The notes: a model not told the origin generated them from the letters alone. A DNA stretch of 51,485 bases from Candidatus Woesearchaeota archaeon (GCA_018303075.1 JAGVYW010000042.1:1-51485), one strand, 5' to 3'. Shown: positions 1 to 9,084, counted from the first letter of the stretch. Made by a program: numbers and translations.

Positions 1-1
1 T

Positions 2-703
2 GCAAAAGGAAAAGCAATTGTTAATCTCCTTGAACTGCCTGAGAATGAAAAGATAACTGCGTTTATCCCAATCAGCAAATTTGATGACAAACATTATCTG
101 CTAATGGTTACTAAAAAAGGAATTGTAAAAAAGACTAATTTAGATGCATACAGCAATGTTAGAGCAGGTGGAATTATTGCAATTACTGTCGAAGATGGAG
201 ATGAATTAGTCACTGTATTGCTGACAGATGGAAGCAAACAAATAATCCTTGCAACTGCAGAAGGGAATGCTGTCAAGTTTGAAGAAGAAGATGCACGACC
301 AATTGGAAGATCAGGAAAAGGAGTAATTGGTATAAGATTACAAGGCAATGATTGTGTAATTGGCGCAGTTATCGCCGATGAGAACAAAACTTTGTTGACA
401 ATCACTGAAAATGGTTATGGAAAAAGAACTGATATCAGTGAATATAGACTAATTAATCGCGGCGGTTCTGGAGTCATTAATATCCAGTGCTCTGAGAGAA
501 ATGGCAAGGTAGTTGCTATAAAACCAGTTGTTGATGATGATGAAATCATGCTTATCTCTAAAGATGGAATCGTGATAAGGATATTAAGCCATGATGTTTC
601 AGTCATTGGCAGAAATACGCAGGGAATGAGAATAATGCGGCTTGATGAAAAAGATAAGGTTGTGAGTGCAGCGAAGATTATTAATGAAGGAAATGAGATA
701 TAG
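2..703 (+). CDS. gyrA: DNA gyrase subunit A, C-terminal part (5' truncated by window edge)
   Basis: Frame open from base 2; repeated GyrA CTD blades such as TKKGIVKKT..., GYGKRTDISEYR..NRGGSGVINI, SKDGIVIRI..DVSVIGRNTQGMRIMRL. Confidence 0.93.
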   Translation, partial: AKGKAIVNLLELPENEKITAFIPISKFDDKHYLLMVTKKGIVKKTNLDAYSNVRAGGIIAITVEDGDELVTVLLTDGSKQIILATAEGNAVKFEEEDARPIGRSGKGVIGIRLQGNDCVIGAVIADENKTLLTITENGYGKRTDISEYRLINRGGSGVINIQCSERNGKVVAIKPVVDDDEIMLISKDGIVIRILSHDVSVIGRNTQGMRIMRLDEKDKVVSAAKIINEGNEI

Positions 704-704
704 A

Positions 705-726
705 ATGTATATACTATTTTATACAT
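705..726 (+). terminator. Short hairpin after gyrA (ATGTATA..TATACAT) followed by TTTTA
   Basis: Inverted repeat just after the gyrA stop. Confidence 0.35.
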
Positions 727-734
727 TTTATGGA

Positions 735-899
735 TTATCCAAACGCAATAATCACAAATTCAAATGATTCAATTACTGAGGTTAAACTTACATAACCAAT
801 ACTAAATGCATAGAATAATGCAAAGAAAAGCCATGTGTAGTTGACAATTTTCTTTGTTTTACTACAGAAGTTATTGAATATAAAACTGGAGCGTAACAT
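735..899 (-). CDS. Possible 54-aa hydrophobic small protein
   Basis: ATG..TAA on minus strand: MLRSSFIFNNFCSKTKKIVNYTWLFFALFYAFSIGYVSLTSVIESFEFVIIAFG; no clear RBS. Confidence 0.3.
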   Translation of the reverse strand: MLRSSFIFNNFCSKTKKIVNYTWLFFALFYAFSIGYVSLTSVIESFEFVIIAFG

Positions 900-901
900 T
901 T

Positions 902-919
902 AAATAACAGTTGTTATTT
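902..919. promoter_or_regulatory. Inverted repeat AAATAACA-GT-TGTTATTT, candidate operator of the MNT/HEPN operon
   Basis: Perfect 8-bp arms between a TATA-like ATTTAAATA and the ATG at 931. Confidence 0.45.
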
Positions 920-930
920 TTATAATACAC

Positions 931-1584
931 ATGTCACAAAAAAAAGACAATAAAATTAATGAATCCTTTACTAGAGTAGGAGATTATCCAAGTTATATAA
1001 ATAATAGAAAAGACTATAATCAATTTAATGTATTTGCTTGTGGCTCAACAGCAGAACTTATTGAATCGAAGATATTTAATAATCCCCACCAATCGTTTCA
1101 TCTCAGAGAATTATCCAGACTTACTAATTCGTCAACTACAGCTGTATCTAAAAGTATTGAAGAATTACAAAAACAACGTATTATAAAAGTTAACCAAGAT
1201 GCTATTACAAAAGAGATTATAGCTGATCTTGAATCACCTACTTATAGATATCACAAATTGATTTACAATCTTCACGAATTATTTAAGAATAATATAATAG
1301 ATCTCTTTAAGGTACATTTTCATAATCCAGAATGCATTGTATTATTTGGAAGTTTTGCAAAAGGAGAAGATATTGAAGAAAGCGATATTGATATTCTTCT
1401 AGTTAGTTCATTAAAAGAACCAAAATATAAGGAGTTATATAATAAATTTATGAAGTCCATTGAGAAAGAATTTAACCGAAAAATAAATCTTCATATCCTT
1501 CCTTCATTGGAGAAAAGCGAGAAAGAATTCAAAAATGCTGTTGCAAACGGTATTGTACTTTATGGTTATTTGAAAGTGATTTAA
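931..1584 (+). CDS. HTH + MNT-type nucleotidyltransferase domain protein
   Basis: Winged-HTH N-terminus and VLFGSFAKGEDIEESDIDILLVSS (GSFxxG..SDIDI NTase motif). Confidence 0.85.
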   Translation: MSQKKDNKINESFTRVGDYPSYINNRKDYNQFNVFACGSTAELIESKIFNNPHQSFHLRELSRLTNSSTTAVSKSIEELQKQRIIKVNQDAITKEIIADLESPTYRYHKLIYNLHELFKNNIIDLFKVHFHNPECIVLFGSFAKGEDIEESDIDILLVSSLKEPKYKELYNKFMKSIEKEFNRKINLHILPSLEKSEKEFKNAVANGIVLYGYLKVI

Positions 1585-1836
1585 ATGCTGGACAAATTTG
1601 AGCGGTATGTTGAATTAGGAAAAGTAAAGAAAAAAACACCTGATAGTGAAGAGGCAAGTAGTTTATTTAAAAAAGCTGAAAAAAGATTAAAATATATCAG
1701 AGTATTAAACGAAGATACTGCTGATTTAGTATTTGAAGATGCATATGAAGCAACACGAGAAGCTGCACGTAAATGTTCGCTGTTTTCTCAGCAGTTTGTT
1801 GAAAAGATTAGAGAAATTATGAAGGAGAAAAAATGA
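1585..1836 (+). CDS. HEPN-like small protein, apparently internally deleted
   Basis: Directly abuts the MNT gene; HEPN-like N-terminal helices (KKAEKRLKYI..EDAYEATREAA) fused to a C-terminal-helix-like KCSLFSQQFVEKIREI; no Rx4-6H motif. Confidence 0.5.
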   Translation: MLDKFERYVELGKVKKKTPDSEEASSLFKKAEKRLKYIRVLNEDTADLVFEDAYEATREAARKCSLFSQQFVEKIREIMKEKK

Positions 1837-2072
1837 ACCAGCAACAATTAGCAACACTTGGAATTTTAGTTATATTTATAGGTGCAGCTATAATCATCAT
1901 CAGCAGTTTTCTTGGCAATAAAGATAAAGAAAGTACAAGCAAAGTAAGTGTTGTTGGGTTTATTGGATTTATCCCTTTTGGATTTGGCAATAACAAGAAA
2001 TGGCTGTATGTTGGAATCATTTTGACTGTCTTGTTTATGGTTGTGAGTTATTGGTTATTTTATAGAAGATAA
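1833..2072 (+). CDS. DUF131-like small membrane protein (TIGR00304 type)
   Basis: 79 aa, two or more TM segments, GFIGFIPFGFGNNKKW motif; ATGA overlap with upstream gene. Confidence 0.65.
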   Translation: MNQQQLATLGILVIFIGAAIIIISSFLGNKDKESTSKVSVVGFIGFIPFGFGNNKKWLYVGIILTVLFMVVSYWLFYRR

Positions 2073-2121
2073 AAATTAATGAATATAATTATCTTTTTGT
2101 ACATTTAATCACCTATTTTTA

Positions 2122-2994
2122 TCAACATACAACTTCAATTGCATTCTCAACAACTTCAATCTTTACTGGAGTTGAGCCAATGATCTCTGCATCTGCATGA
2201 AGCATTACTTTCTCATCTGAAAATATCTCTAATTTCTTTGTCTTGAGAAATTTAACGTCGTCAAATCTTATATGCTGTTTTGTAAGAATGCCCAGCAAAT
2301 ATTTGAACTGAGAAATGATATCTTTTTTTGTGAATAATAATACATCAAGATAACCATTATTATAAGATGATTTCTTTACAAGCTCTAAAAAATGCGTAAA
2401 TTTTACTGTATTAAGCACCAGCACATAGTATGCTTTTTCTTCATGATTATCTGTCTTAACAAGCAATTCTTTTGGCTCATAATTAAAGATAGTCTTGATG
2501 AAGGAGATAGGATATGCAATCTCTCCAAAAATCTTTTTTATCTTTGGCTCTACGTTTTTGTAAGCGACTGCATCTAACCCAATGCCGCAGCCTATTGTAA
2601 AATAACGCTTTCTTTCATCTGAGATAAAACCAAGGTCTAAATCTTTTCTTCTATTCTCTGCAATTATATGAATTGCCTTTTGTATATTCTTTGGAATTCT
2701 TAAACTTCGTGCAAGCATATTTGATGTACCTATTGGAATTATTGCTAGCCTTGGTTTTATTGTTTTGTTTGACATGATCCCATTAATAACTTCATTAATT
2801 GTGCCATCGCCACCTAAAACTATAATTGTTTTTTTCTCTGCAGTTTGAGCAAAGTGCTGTGCATCTCCTGCTTTTGTCGTGTATCTTATATGATATTGCT
2901 TGTTATGTTCATCCAGCATTGAGGTTAATCTATTGGTTATGGATTTATGCTCCTTGTTGCCAGCATGAGGATTTACGATGATGAGGTAGGACAT
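2122..2994 (-). CDS. Diacylglycerol kinase/YegS-like lipid kinase
   Basis: MSYLIIVNPHAGNK..., IIVLGGDGTINEVINGI, GIGLDAVAY; ORF track start at 3033 is probably too long. Confidence 0.88.
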   Translation of the reverse strand: MSYLIIVNPHAGNKEHKSITNRLTSMLDEHNKQYHIRYTTKAGDAQHFAQTAEKKTIIVLGGDGTINEVINGIMSNKTIKPRLAIIPIGTSNMLARSLRIPKNIQKAIHIIAENRRKDLDLGFISDERKRYFTIGCGIGLDAVAYKNVEPKIKKIFGEIAYPISFIKTIFNYEPKELLVKTDNHEEKAYYVLVLNTVKFTHFLELVKKSSYNNGYLDVLLFTKKDIISQFKYLLGILTKQHIRFDDVKFLKTKKLEIFSDEKVMLHADAEIIGSTPVKIEVVENAIEVVC

Positions 2995-3038
2995 ATTACA
3001 TTTTAGAATGATTAGATTTATATATTTATTCACATCCC

Positions 3039-3087
3039 GTATGTGTTTAGCTCTCGACGAGAGTATCGTCGAGAGCTAAACACATAC
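3039..3087. repeat. Perfect 22-bp inverted repeat with 5-nt loop
   Basis: GTATGTGTTTAGCTCTCGACGA-GAGTA-TCGTCGAGAGCTAAACACATAC. Confidence 0.95.
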
Positions 3088-3150
3088 TGATTTTCTAAAA
3101 AGAGAATATTTTCCAGCAACAATAGAGAAATAAATATACTGAGAATAAGC

Positions 3151-4506
3151 TTATAACCCTGCAATCATTGCTTTGTTAAATCTTACTGCTTTTGGGCCAT
3201 TGTATCCGTCGGTAATCATTGTTTCTTTTGAAAGTGTTACATCTTGAAGAAGTGTGAATATATTGCCTGTAAACATGCCTCCACGAAATGGTTTTTTTAT
3301 GAGTTTTCCATTATTGTTTTTTATGATATAACCCAGTCTAATCTCTGCTGAGAAATCTCCTGAGATATAGTTTGGTGCAAATGAAGCAAAAGAAACAATC
3401 TCATAGCATTCTTGTTTGTTTAAATAAATCTCAGCTTCAGATATTTTTCCAGGCTTAACCTCTATTGAGCCTAATGCACCTGTTGGAAGAATATTCAGAT
3501 ATTGCGCATATCTGTTTGCAGCAAAATAATCTTTGAACAAATTGTCTTCTATCAGAATAATCTTTTTTGAGATTATACCATCACCATCGAATAACTGTGA
3601 TGAGAGATTGTTGTTCAAAAATGGATTTGATACTATTGTCAACTTGTCTCCTTTTACGTGATTTATTATAGGAGAATCTTTTTTATAAACTGATAAATCC
3701 ATGTACTTTAAGCGTGCAGAAGCATGAGCTATCAATGGATTTAATGATAAATGAGGAGCAAAGAATTCTTTCAATGCTTTCTGTGTAAGAATGACCTTCC
3801 TAATAACTGCTTTCGGAGATTCTGCTTGTAAAAGATCATTAACTGCAGAAACATTCTCTTTAATTATTTCAGGAATATTAATATCATCAAAGTTTATTAC
3901 GTCAAGTTCAAACAGAAATTCGTTTTCTACAAAATCTTTTTTTGCTGTGATTACACATTCAACATGGATATGCGACTTATTTTGTTCAAGATTGATACCA
4001 TTGCTGTTGAGAACAATGCAATTTGTCTTTTCTGTAAGAAACTCTAACCCATTCAGAAAGATATTGCTGTATCTTTTTAGATTTTGCTGGACTTGTGCAA
4101 ATAATTCTTCTATCTTCTGCTTTACTTTCAGCTGATCATCAAATATCGGATCATAGATATTTACTTTCTTGTATTCTTCTGAAAGATTTTCTGGAGATGG
4201 CAGCGAATAATACTTTTTCTTTGCATATTCACAAACAATTAATTGTTCTGCGATTTTTTTATTTACAGCTTCTTCTGTAATCTCATCAATAAGCATTGAA
4301 AAAGCTGCATCACCTATCTCTTTCTTGAATCTTTTGTAGATTGTAATCTCTATATTAACTCTCTTGCTCATCAAATGGCTTTCTTTCTCAAACTGTTTTG
4401 AACAATAAAGATTGTTTTTCTCACTCGATTGCAGATTGATCTTCCAGCCATCAAGCTGTTTGCAATTGTTTAATGTTTTTTTTAGCAACTCTATTTCTTT
4501 CATCAT
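3151..4506 (-). CDS. TldD/PmbA (TldE) family metalloprotease-like protein
   Basis: PmbA/TldE-like C-terminus (FxGGMFTGNIFTLL...), adjacent to tldD; ATG at 4504-4506 preferred over the TTG at 4521. Confidence 0.8.
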   Translation of the reverse strand: MMKEIELLKKTLNNCKQLDGWKINLQSSEKNNLYCSKQFEKESHLMSKRVNIEITIYKRFKKEIGDAAFSMLIDEITEEAVNKKIAEQLIVCEYAKKKYYSLPSPENLSEEYKKVNIYDPIFDDQLKVKQKIEELFAQVQQNLKRYSNIFLNGLEFLTEKTNCIVLNSNGINLEQNKSHIHVECVITAKKDFVENEFLFELDVINFDDINIPEIIKENVSAVNDLLQAESPKAVIRKVILTQKALKEFFAPHLSLNPLIAHASARLKYMDLSVYKKDSPIINHVKGDKLTIVSNPFLNNNLSSQLFDGDGIISKKIILIEDNLFKDYFAANRYAQYLNILPTGALGSIEVKPGKISEAEIYLNKQECYEIVSFASFAPNYISGDFSAEIRLGYIIKNNNGKLIKKPFRGGMFTGNIFTLLQDVTLSKETMITDGYNGPKAVRFNKAMIAGL

Positions 4507-4515
4507 AAAAACCTC

Positions 4516-4546
4516 TAACAAAAACTCCCTTCGGTCGTTTTTGTTA
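4516..4546. repeat. GA-core hairpin copy 1: TAACAAAAAC-TCCCTTCGGTC-GTTTTTGTTA
   Basis: 10-bp perfect stem; reverse strand core GA-CC-GAA-GG-GA. Confidence 0.85.
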
Positions 4547-4582
4547 ATACACAGTACTACGATTTTTGCTCAGTTATACGAA

Positions 4583-4654
4583 CTATGATAAATTTACATC
4601 CTTAACCAGCAGATATTGACCGCCTTCACTTACTCTTACCCATTCTTTGTGCCC
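4583..4654 (-). pseudogene. Orphan duplicate of the tldD 3' end
   Basis: Reverse strand encodes GHKEWVRVSEGGQYLLVKDVNLS* versus GHKEWVRVSEGGPYLLVKDVNLS* at the real tldD end. Confidence 0.85.
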
Positions 4655-4686
4655 CAATTCTTTCGCCAATTGGAAGCGATGCTTAA

Positions 4687-4714
4687 GTAAGGCATTCACT
4701 TCGTTCAGCCTTAC
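4687..4714. repeat. GA-core hairpin copy 2: GTAAGGC-ATTCACTTCGTTCA-GCCTTAC
   Basis: 7-bp stem; reverse strand core GA-AC-GAA-GT-GA. Confidence 0.8.
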
Positions 4715-4719
4715 GAATC

Positions 4720-6120
4720 TCACGAAAGATTCACATCTTTTACTAACAGATAAGGACCGCCTTCACTTACTCTTACCCATTCTTTATGCCCTTTGCCGCA
4801 GATGCCTGTACCTGGAACTTCGAATTCTTGTGATACTTCTTGAATATTGCCTAATAATTCAGGAAGATAGCCTGTCATACCTATCTCGTAAAATAATTCT
4901 CCTGTTAATCTGCCATCCTTGATTTTTTCTGCAACAATGCCTTGCACTTGAATACCCCAACCTTTTGGATCTTCCATACCTCCTGAGGGATAATGCAGGA
5001 AAAAACCATCTTTTATATTTTTCAACATATCAACTTTATTTGATTTGCCTGCTGCGAAATATGTATTGGACATTCTTGCATAAACTTTGTGATCATATGA
5101 TTCTGCTCTTGCATTTCCTGAACGAAGCATTTTTAAACGAGAAGCTGAAAAAGAATCAGTTATTGGATGATTTACAATACCCTCTTTTATTAAGTATGTT
5201 GATGATGTTATAAAACCTTCATCATCAAAAAAGAAACTGCCATTTCTCTTTGGAAAAGATGGATTATCAAGGATATTTATATAATCTGGAGCTATACTCT
5301 TTCCAAGATACTCTTGAGCTTTTGCCCTGCCTTTGTAGATAGTATCTGATTCCATACCATGTCCAAAACTCTCATGAGCCAATAATCCTGTAACGTCTGG
5401 CGAAAATAAACAAAGATATCTGCCAGGAATAATTTTATCTGCTTTTGCTATTTTTTTTGTAAAAGATATTATATCAATAATCTCTTTTTTTGAGATTTTT
5501 TGTTTTGCTTCATAGCCATTTGCGAAAAACGCCTTGTAATGATATCGAATATCACCATGGTCTGATTTTATGTAAGGTGAGATTATAAATATACAGCTCT
5601 GTATCCTTTGAGATAACTGCTTATATTTGTTAACAAAGATCCTTATTTCTGTTGATTCATCATAACGTATCCTGCAATTGGCAATCGCTGGCTCTTTTTT
5701 AAGTATCGCATTCATTATATTTTCAGTATCCTCTATTTTCTGAGATAAATCAATTGAATCTGCTGCAATTTCTGATTCTGATTCAAAATGTTTATTGATT
5801 TTCTGAGTATCTATTGCTAATGGAAAAATTAATCCAGCATCTTTCTTATCAAATGACTGTAATAATATATTTGCAGCTTCTATTATTTTTTCTTTGTTAA
5901 AACCTGTAATACCATATTCATGAAATTGTGCACCATCATAAGCTCTTAGTTTTACTCCATCACCTTTCCCTGAAGATATCTCTTTGTTTGCCTTGTCTAA
6001 ACCAATCTCTTGTGAAGAATCATAATAATATAAACAATCAGCATAAACAGCTTTTTGCTCTAATAATGCTGTAATTTCTGCAAAGAACTGCTTGATTTCA
6101 TCAATTTTATTTTTTTGCAT
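4720..6120 (-). CDS. tldD: TldD family metalloprotease
   Basis: HESFGHGMESD metal site, DDEGFITSSTYLIKEGIV, TldD-type C-terminus. Confidence 0.9.
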   Translation of the reverse strand: MQKNKIDEIKQFFAEITALLEQKAVYADCLYYYDSSQEIGLDKANKEISSGKGDGVKLRAYDGAQFHEYGITGFNKEKIIEAANILLQSFDKKDAGLIFPLAIDTQKINKHFESESEIAADSIDLSQKIEDTENIMNAILKKEPAIANCRIRYDESTEIRIFVNKYKQLSQRIQSCIFIISPYIKSDHGDIRYHYKAFFANGYEAKQKISKKEIIDIISFTKKIAKADKIIPGRYLCLFSPDVTGLLAHESFGHGMESDTIYKGRAKAQEYLGKSIAPDYINILDNPSFPKRNGSFFFDDEGFITSSTYLIKEGIVNHPITDSFSASRLKMLRSGNARAESYDHKVYARMSNTYFAAGKSNKVDMLKNIKDGFFLHYPSGGMEDPKGWGIQVQGIVAEKIKDGRLTGELFYEIGMTGYLPELLGNIQEVSQEFEVPGTGICGKGHKEWVRVSEGGPYLLVKDVNLS

Positions 6121-6153
6121 GATTTTTTAGAATAAGTGCATGTTTTTAAATTT

Positions 6154-6264
6154 TTACATTTCTTTGAAGATTTTCTCATATTTCTTAATAAAATTACGAT
6201 AGAGAAAATAAACAAGTATAATAAGAACTACTACAATAATACTAATAATTATGCCAATACCCAT
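6154..6264 (-). CDS. Small membrane protein, 36 aa
   Basis: MGIGIIISIIVVVLIILVYFLYRNFIKKYEKIFKEM*; GGTGG upstream; below ORF-track length cutoff. Confidence 0.5.
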   Translation of the reverse strand: MGIGIIISIIVVVLIILVYFLYRNFIKKYEKIFKEM

Positions 6265-6273
6265 ATGCCACCT

Positions 6274-6420
6274 TTATGCAATCCATAATACAAGCAATAC
6301 TATTAATGTAATTACTACTATTGCTATGACCGAATATAATGCATCTTTGTCATGCATAAATGAAACAAGCATTGAATTATCTTTTACTTTCTGCTGCTTT
6401 TTAACATTCTTTTTTGCCAT
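6274..6420 (-). CDS. Small membrane protein, 48 aa
   Basis: MAKKNVKKQQKVKDNSMLVSFMHDKDALYSVIAIVVITLIVLLVLWIA*; GGTG RBS upstream. Confidence 0.55.
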   Translation of the reverse strand: MAKKNVKKQQKVKDNSMLVSFMHDKDALYSVIAIVVITLIVLLVLWIA

Positions 6421-6594
6421 AATTCACACCTACTGCTTTTTCTGAATATATTTGTTGATGAAGAACTATATAAATTTATCTGTTCAGTTTTATTCTTGTT
6501 CAATTTCACGATAATGAAAATTGAAAATAGAAAGTATTATATATACAAATTAAATTATCTAAACAATTTTAATAGTACTGTGAGGTGAATAACT

Positions 6595-6642
6595 ATGTAT
6601 TGGTTTAATTATGGCGATGACGATGATGATGATATGGATTAG
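6595..6642 (+). CDS. Candidate 15-aa micropeptide MYWFNYGDDDDDDMD
   Basis: Preceded by GTGAGGTGAA RBS-like sequence and a TATA-like upstream region; clean start and stop. Confidence 0.4.
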   Translation: MYWFNYGDDDDDDMD

Positions 6643-6689
6643 CAAGAAAATATATTAGAATTAGATTCTAGTAGAAAAAAGGTGTTTTT

Positions 6690-6998
6690 ATGAATAACAG
6701 AGAAAATTATGTTCGAAAAGAAAGAGCATCTTTTGTTGGTGAAGGAAAGTCTAGCAAAAACTCTTCCCAAAGAAGAAGCCATCTTCCAGTATTTGCTGTA
6801 GGAAATGATATAGAAGTAACAATTAAAGAAATAGGAAAGCAAGGAGATGGTATAGGATATACTGATGGATGTACAATAATCGTACCAAATGCTAATATCA
6901 ATGAAACTGTTAAAGTTAAGATTGAGAAAGCAATTAACACTAATACTTTTAAAGCAAAAAGATTAGGTGAGATTAATAAAACAAAGGTATTTAGGTGA
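6690..6998 (+). CDS. TRAM domain protein
   Basis: VGNDIEVTIKEIGKQGDGIGYTDGCTIIVPNANINETVKVKI. Confidence 0.85.
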   Translation: MNNRENYVRKERASFVGEGKSSKNSSQRRSHLPVFAVGNDIEVTIKEIGKQGDGIGYTDGCTIIVPNANINETVKVKIEKAINTNTFKAKRLGEINKTKVFR

Positions 6999-7004
6999 AG
7001 AAAT

Positions 7005-7229
7005 ATGTATTATTATATCAAATATAAAAAACCAACAAGTTCAAAAACATTGTTGTTTAGAAGAAATGCAAGAATAGTTGTTTTCTCTAAAGATAATGCA
7101 GCTAAAACTGCTAAAAAAGAATTGGAAGAAAATGGAATGTTTAGTGTGAAAGTGCTACACTGCAACCATTCACCTGCAACAAGAGACTGCCAGCTTTTTG
7201 GAAGAAAATTTGAAAAAGTAGGATGGTAG
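7005..7229 (+). CDS. Small conserved-looking protein of unknown function
   Basis: 74 aa ORF with clean start/stop and RBS (GGTGAAG) immediately after the TRAM gene. Confidence 0.6.
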   Translation: MYYYIKYKKPTSSKTLLFRRNARIVVFSKDNAAKTAKKELEENGMFSVKVLHCNHSPATRDCQLFGRKFEKVGW

Positions 7230-7344
7230 AATCAACTAATTGCTTATTTTTTTATTAAACTTATATTTTATTTATTGATTATATACTTTTTCTAAACATT
7301 TATATATTCAACAGCTAACCTTAATTTTAAAAAAAAGAGGCACT

Positions 7345-9084
7345 ATGGAATTTGATTTAGTAACATTAGGTATATTATTTGTGTTTGCGCTATTTGGAGG
7401 AATAATCTCTGCTAAAACAAAGCAGCCTTTAGTCATAGGATTACTGGTTGTTGGAGCTTTGATTGGACCTAGTCTGCTTAATCTTGTAAATAGTCCTGAA
7501 CTAACTGATTTTATGATTGAAATGGGAGCGATTCTGCTGCTGTTTATAACAGGATTAGAATTTGAAGTAAGCAAATTATTTAAGATTGGAATTAAAGCTA
7601 TTATCACTACATTGCTGAAAGTAGGCATTGTCTTTTTTCTTGGATTTTTAGTAACTGTAATGCTTGGCTATAGCACAGGTGTTGGTATATTTATTGGTGT
7701 AATCATCTCTTTTTCAAGCACTGTTGTAATCTTGAAAGTGCTGCAAGAAAAGCAGATGATTGAGAGAAATGAAATTCCATTTTTAGTTGCAGTGCTTATT
7801 ATTGAGGATATTATTGCTGTAGCATTCTTAACATTTTTCTATGCATTGCAAAATAACTCATCTGGAATTAATGTTGCGAGTGTTGTAAATAATATTGTTG
7901 TTTCGATTATTATCTTAATCATTGTATATGCTGTTTGTCTGCGTATTATAAAGCCAATCATAGCTTGGGTGTTAAAGAATACTGCTGAAGATACTATTAT
8001 TTTCATTGATCTTGGAATAATGGTTGGATTTAGTTATTTAGCGTATTATCTAAACCTTTCAACAGCGCTTGGAGCATTTCTTGCAGGAAGTTTAGTTGCA
8101 TCATTGCCAAATGCAAAGCTTTTTGAAAAGACAATCACGCCATTTACTTTGATGTTCTCTTCTTTGTTCTTCATCAGTATAGGAACATTAATTGATTTTC
8201 GAGCGATTATTGAAAATTGGTTGTTAGTTATTGTTTTACTTGTTGTAACTGTCATCTCAAGATTCATAGGTATTGGATTAATAACAAATATTTTTGCAAA
8301 CTTTCAGAAAGAACAGATATTCTTCTCCAGCATTGCGATGTTTTCAGTTGGAGAATTTGCACTGCTTGTTGCAAGAGAAAGCAGAGGATTTAATCTAGGT
8401 GTTGATTTGGTGAGCATATCATCTGTCGTTATATTTGTCTCTGCATTGTTAATGTCACTTGCTATCAGAAAATATACACAAAGCTATGAATTTGTAAAGG
8501 CTGCAACACCATGGAGATTAAGGAAAATAAATATGAAGATGGAAAGCATCTCTAATTTTATCCATCTTGCATTTCAAGAGATTGATACTGAAAATGCACA
8601 TACAATACGATTGAAGAAATCAACAATTACAGCATTGCTCTCAATAATTAATGTTATCTTTGTGCATTATTTCTGGACGAAAATAGCTTATACATTACAC
8701 GGAACTGAATATTATGCTGCTTTTGGAATGTTTTTATTAATAGAGATAATATTAATCTATTTATTGTATGTCCACACAAGAATTGCTATAAGGACACTGC
8801 TTATTGTTTTTGTTAACATGAATCTGAGGGGCACATTGAAGAAAAGCAAACATTTGCTTTGGCATTTGTTTTTGTTTTTTGTGTTTTCAATCTCTGCTTT
8901 GTATTCGCCATTGCTGCTCTTTTTATTTGATCTACAACTCAAGTTATTAATAATCCCTGGTTTATTTATCCTATTAAGTATTTTTCTTCTAATTAAGATC
9001 ATTAAAGAGATTCATTCTGGATTTACTTATACGGGTGTTACAAATTATGCTCATTTTCAAAGGCTGAAAAGCAGAAATTTCTGA
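7345..9084 (+). CDS. CPA2-family cation:proton antiporter (Kef-type)
   Basis: Multi-TM; GILFVFALFGGIISAKTKQPLVIGLLVVGALIGP, LNLSTALGAFLAGS, FFISIGTLIDF. Confidence 0.88.
   Translation: MEFDLVTLGILFVFALFGGIISAKTKQPLVIGLLVVGALIGPSLLNLVNSPELTDFMIEMGAILLLFITGLEFEVSKLFKIGIKAIITTLLKVGIVFFLGFLVTVMLGYSTGVGIFIGVIISFSSTVVILKVLQEKQMIERNEIPFLVAVLIIEDIIAVAFLTFFYALQNNSSGINVASVVNNIVVSIIILIIVYAVCLRIIKPIIAWVLKNTAEDTIIFIDLGIMVGFSYLAYYLNLSTALGAFLAGSLVASLPNAKLFEKTITPFTLMFSSLFFISIGTLIDFRAIIENWLLVIVLLVVTVISRFIGIGLITNIFANFQKEQIFFSSIAMFSVGEFALLVARESRGFNLGVDLVSISSVVIFVSALLMSLAIRKYTQSYEFVKAATPWRLRKINMKMESISNFIHLAFQEIDTENAHTIRLKKSTITALLSIINVIFVHYFWTKIAYTLHGTEYYAAFGMFLLIEIILIYLLYVHTRIAIRTLLIVFVNMNLRGTLKKSKHLLWHLFLFFVFSISALYSPLLLFLFDLQLKLLIIPGLFILLSIFLLIKIIKEIHSGFTYTGVTNYAHFQRLKSRNF

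Noticed and set aside
2392-2577. ORF-track plus-strand ORF inside the lipid kinase
   Set aside because: Antisense to a well-supported kinase gene, no RBS or family resemblance
6251-6445. Plus ORF at 6251
   Set aside because: The minus strand encodes two better small membrane ORFs with RBS here
6499-6525. Inverted repeat TTCAATTTC..GAAAATTGAA as another GA-core hairpin
   Set aside because: Loop CACGATAATG-type lacks the GA-NN-RAA-NN-GA tip; likely an ordinary AT-rich hairpin
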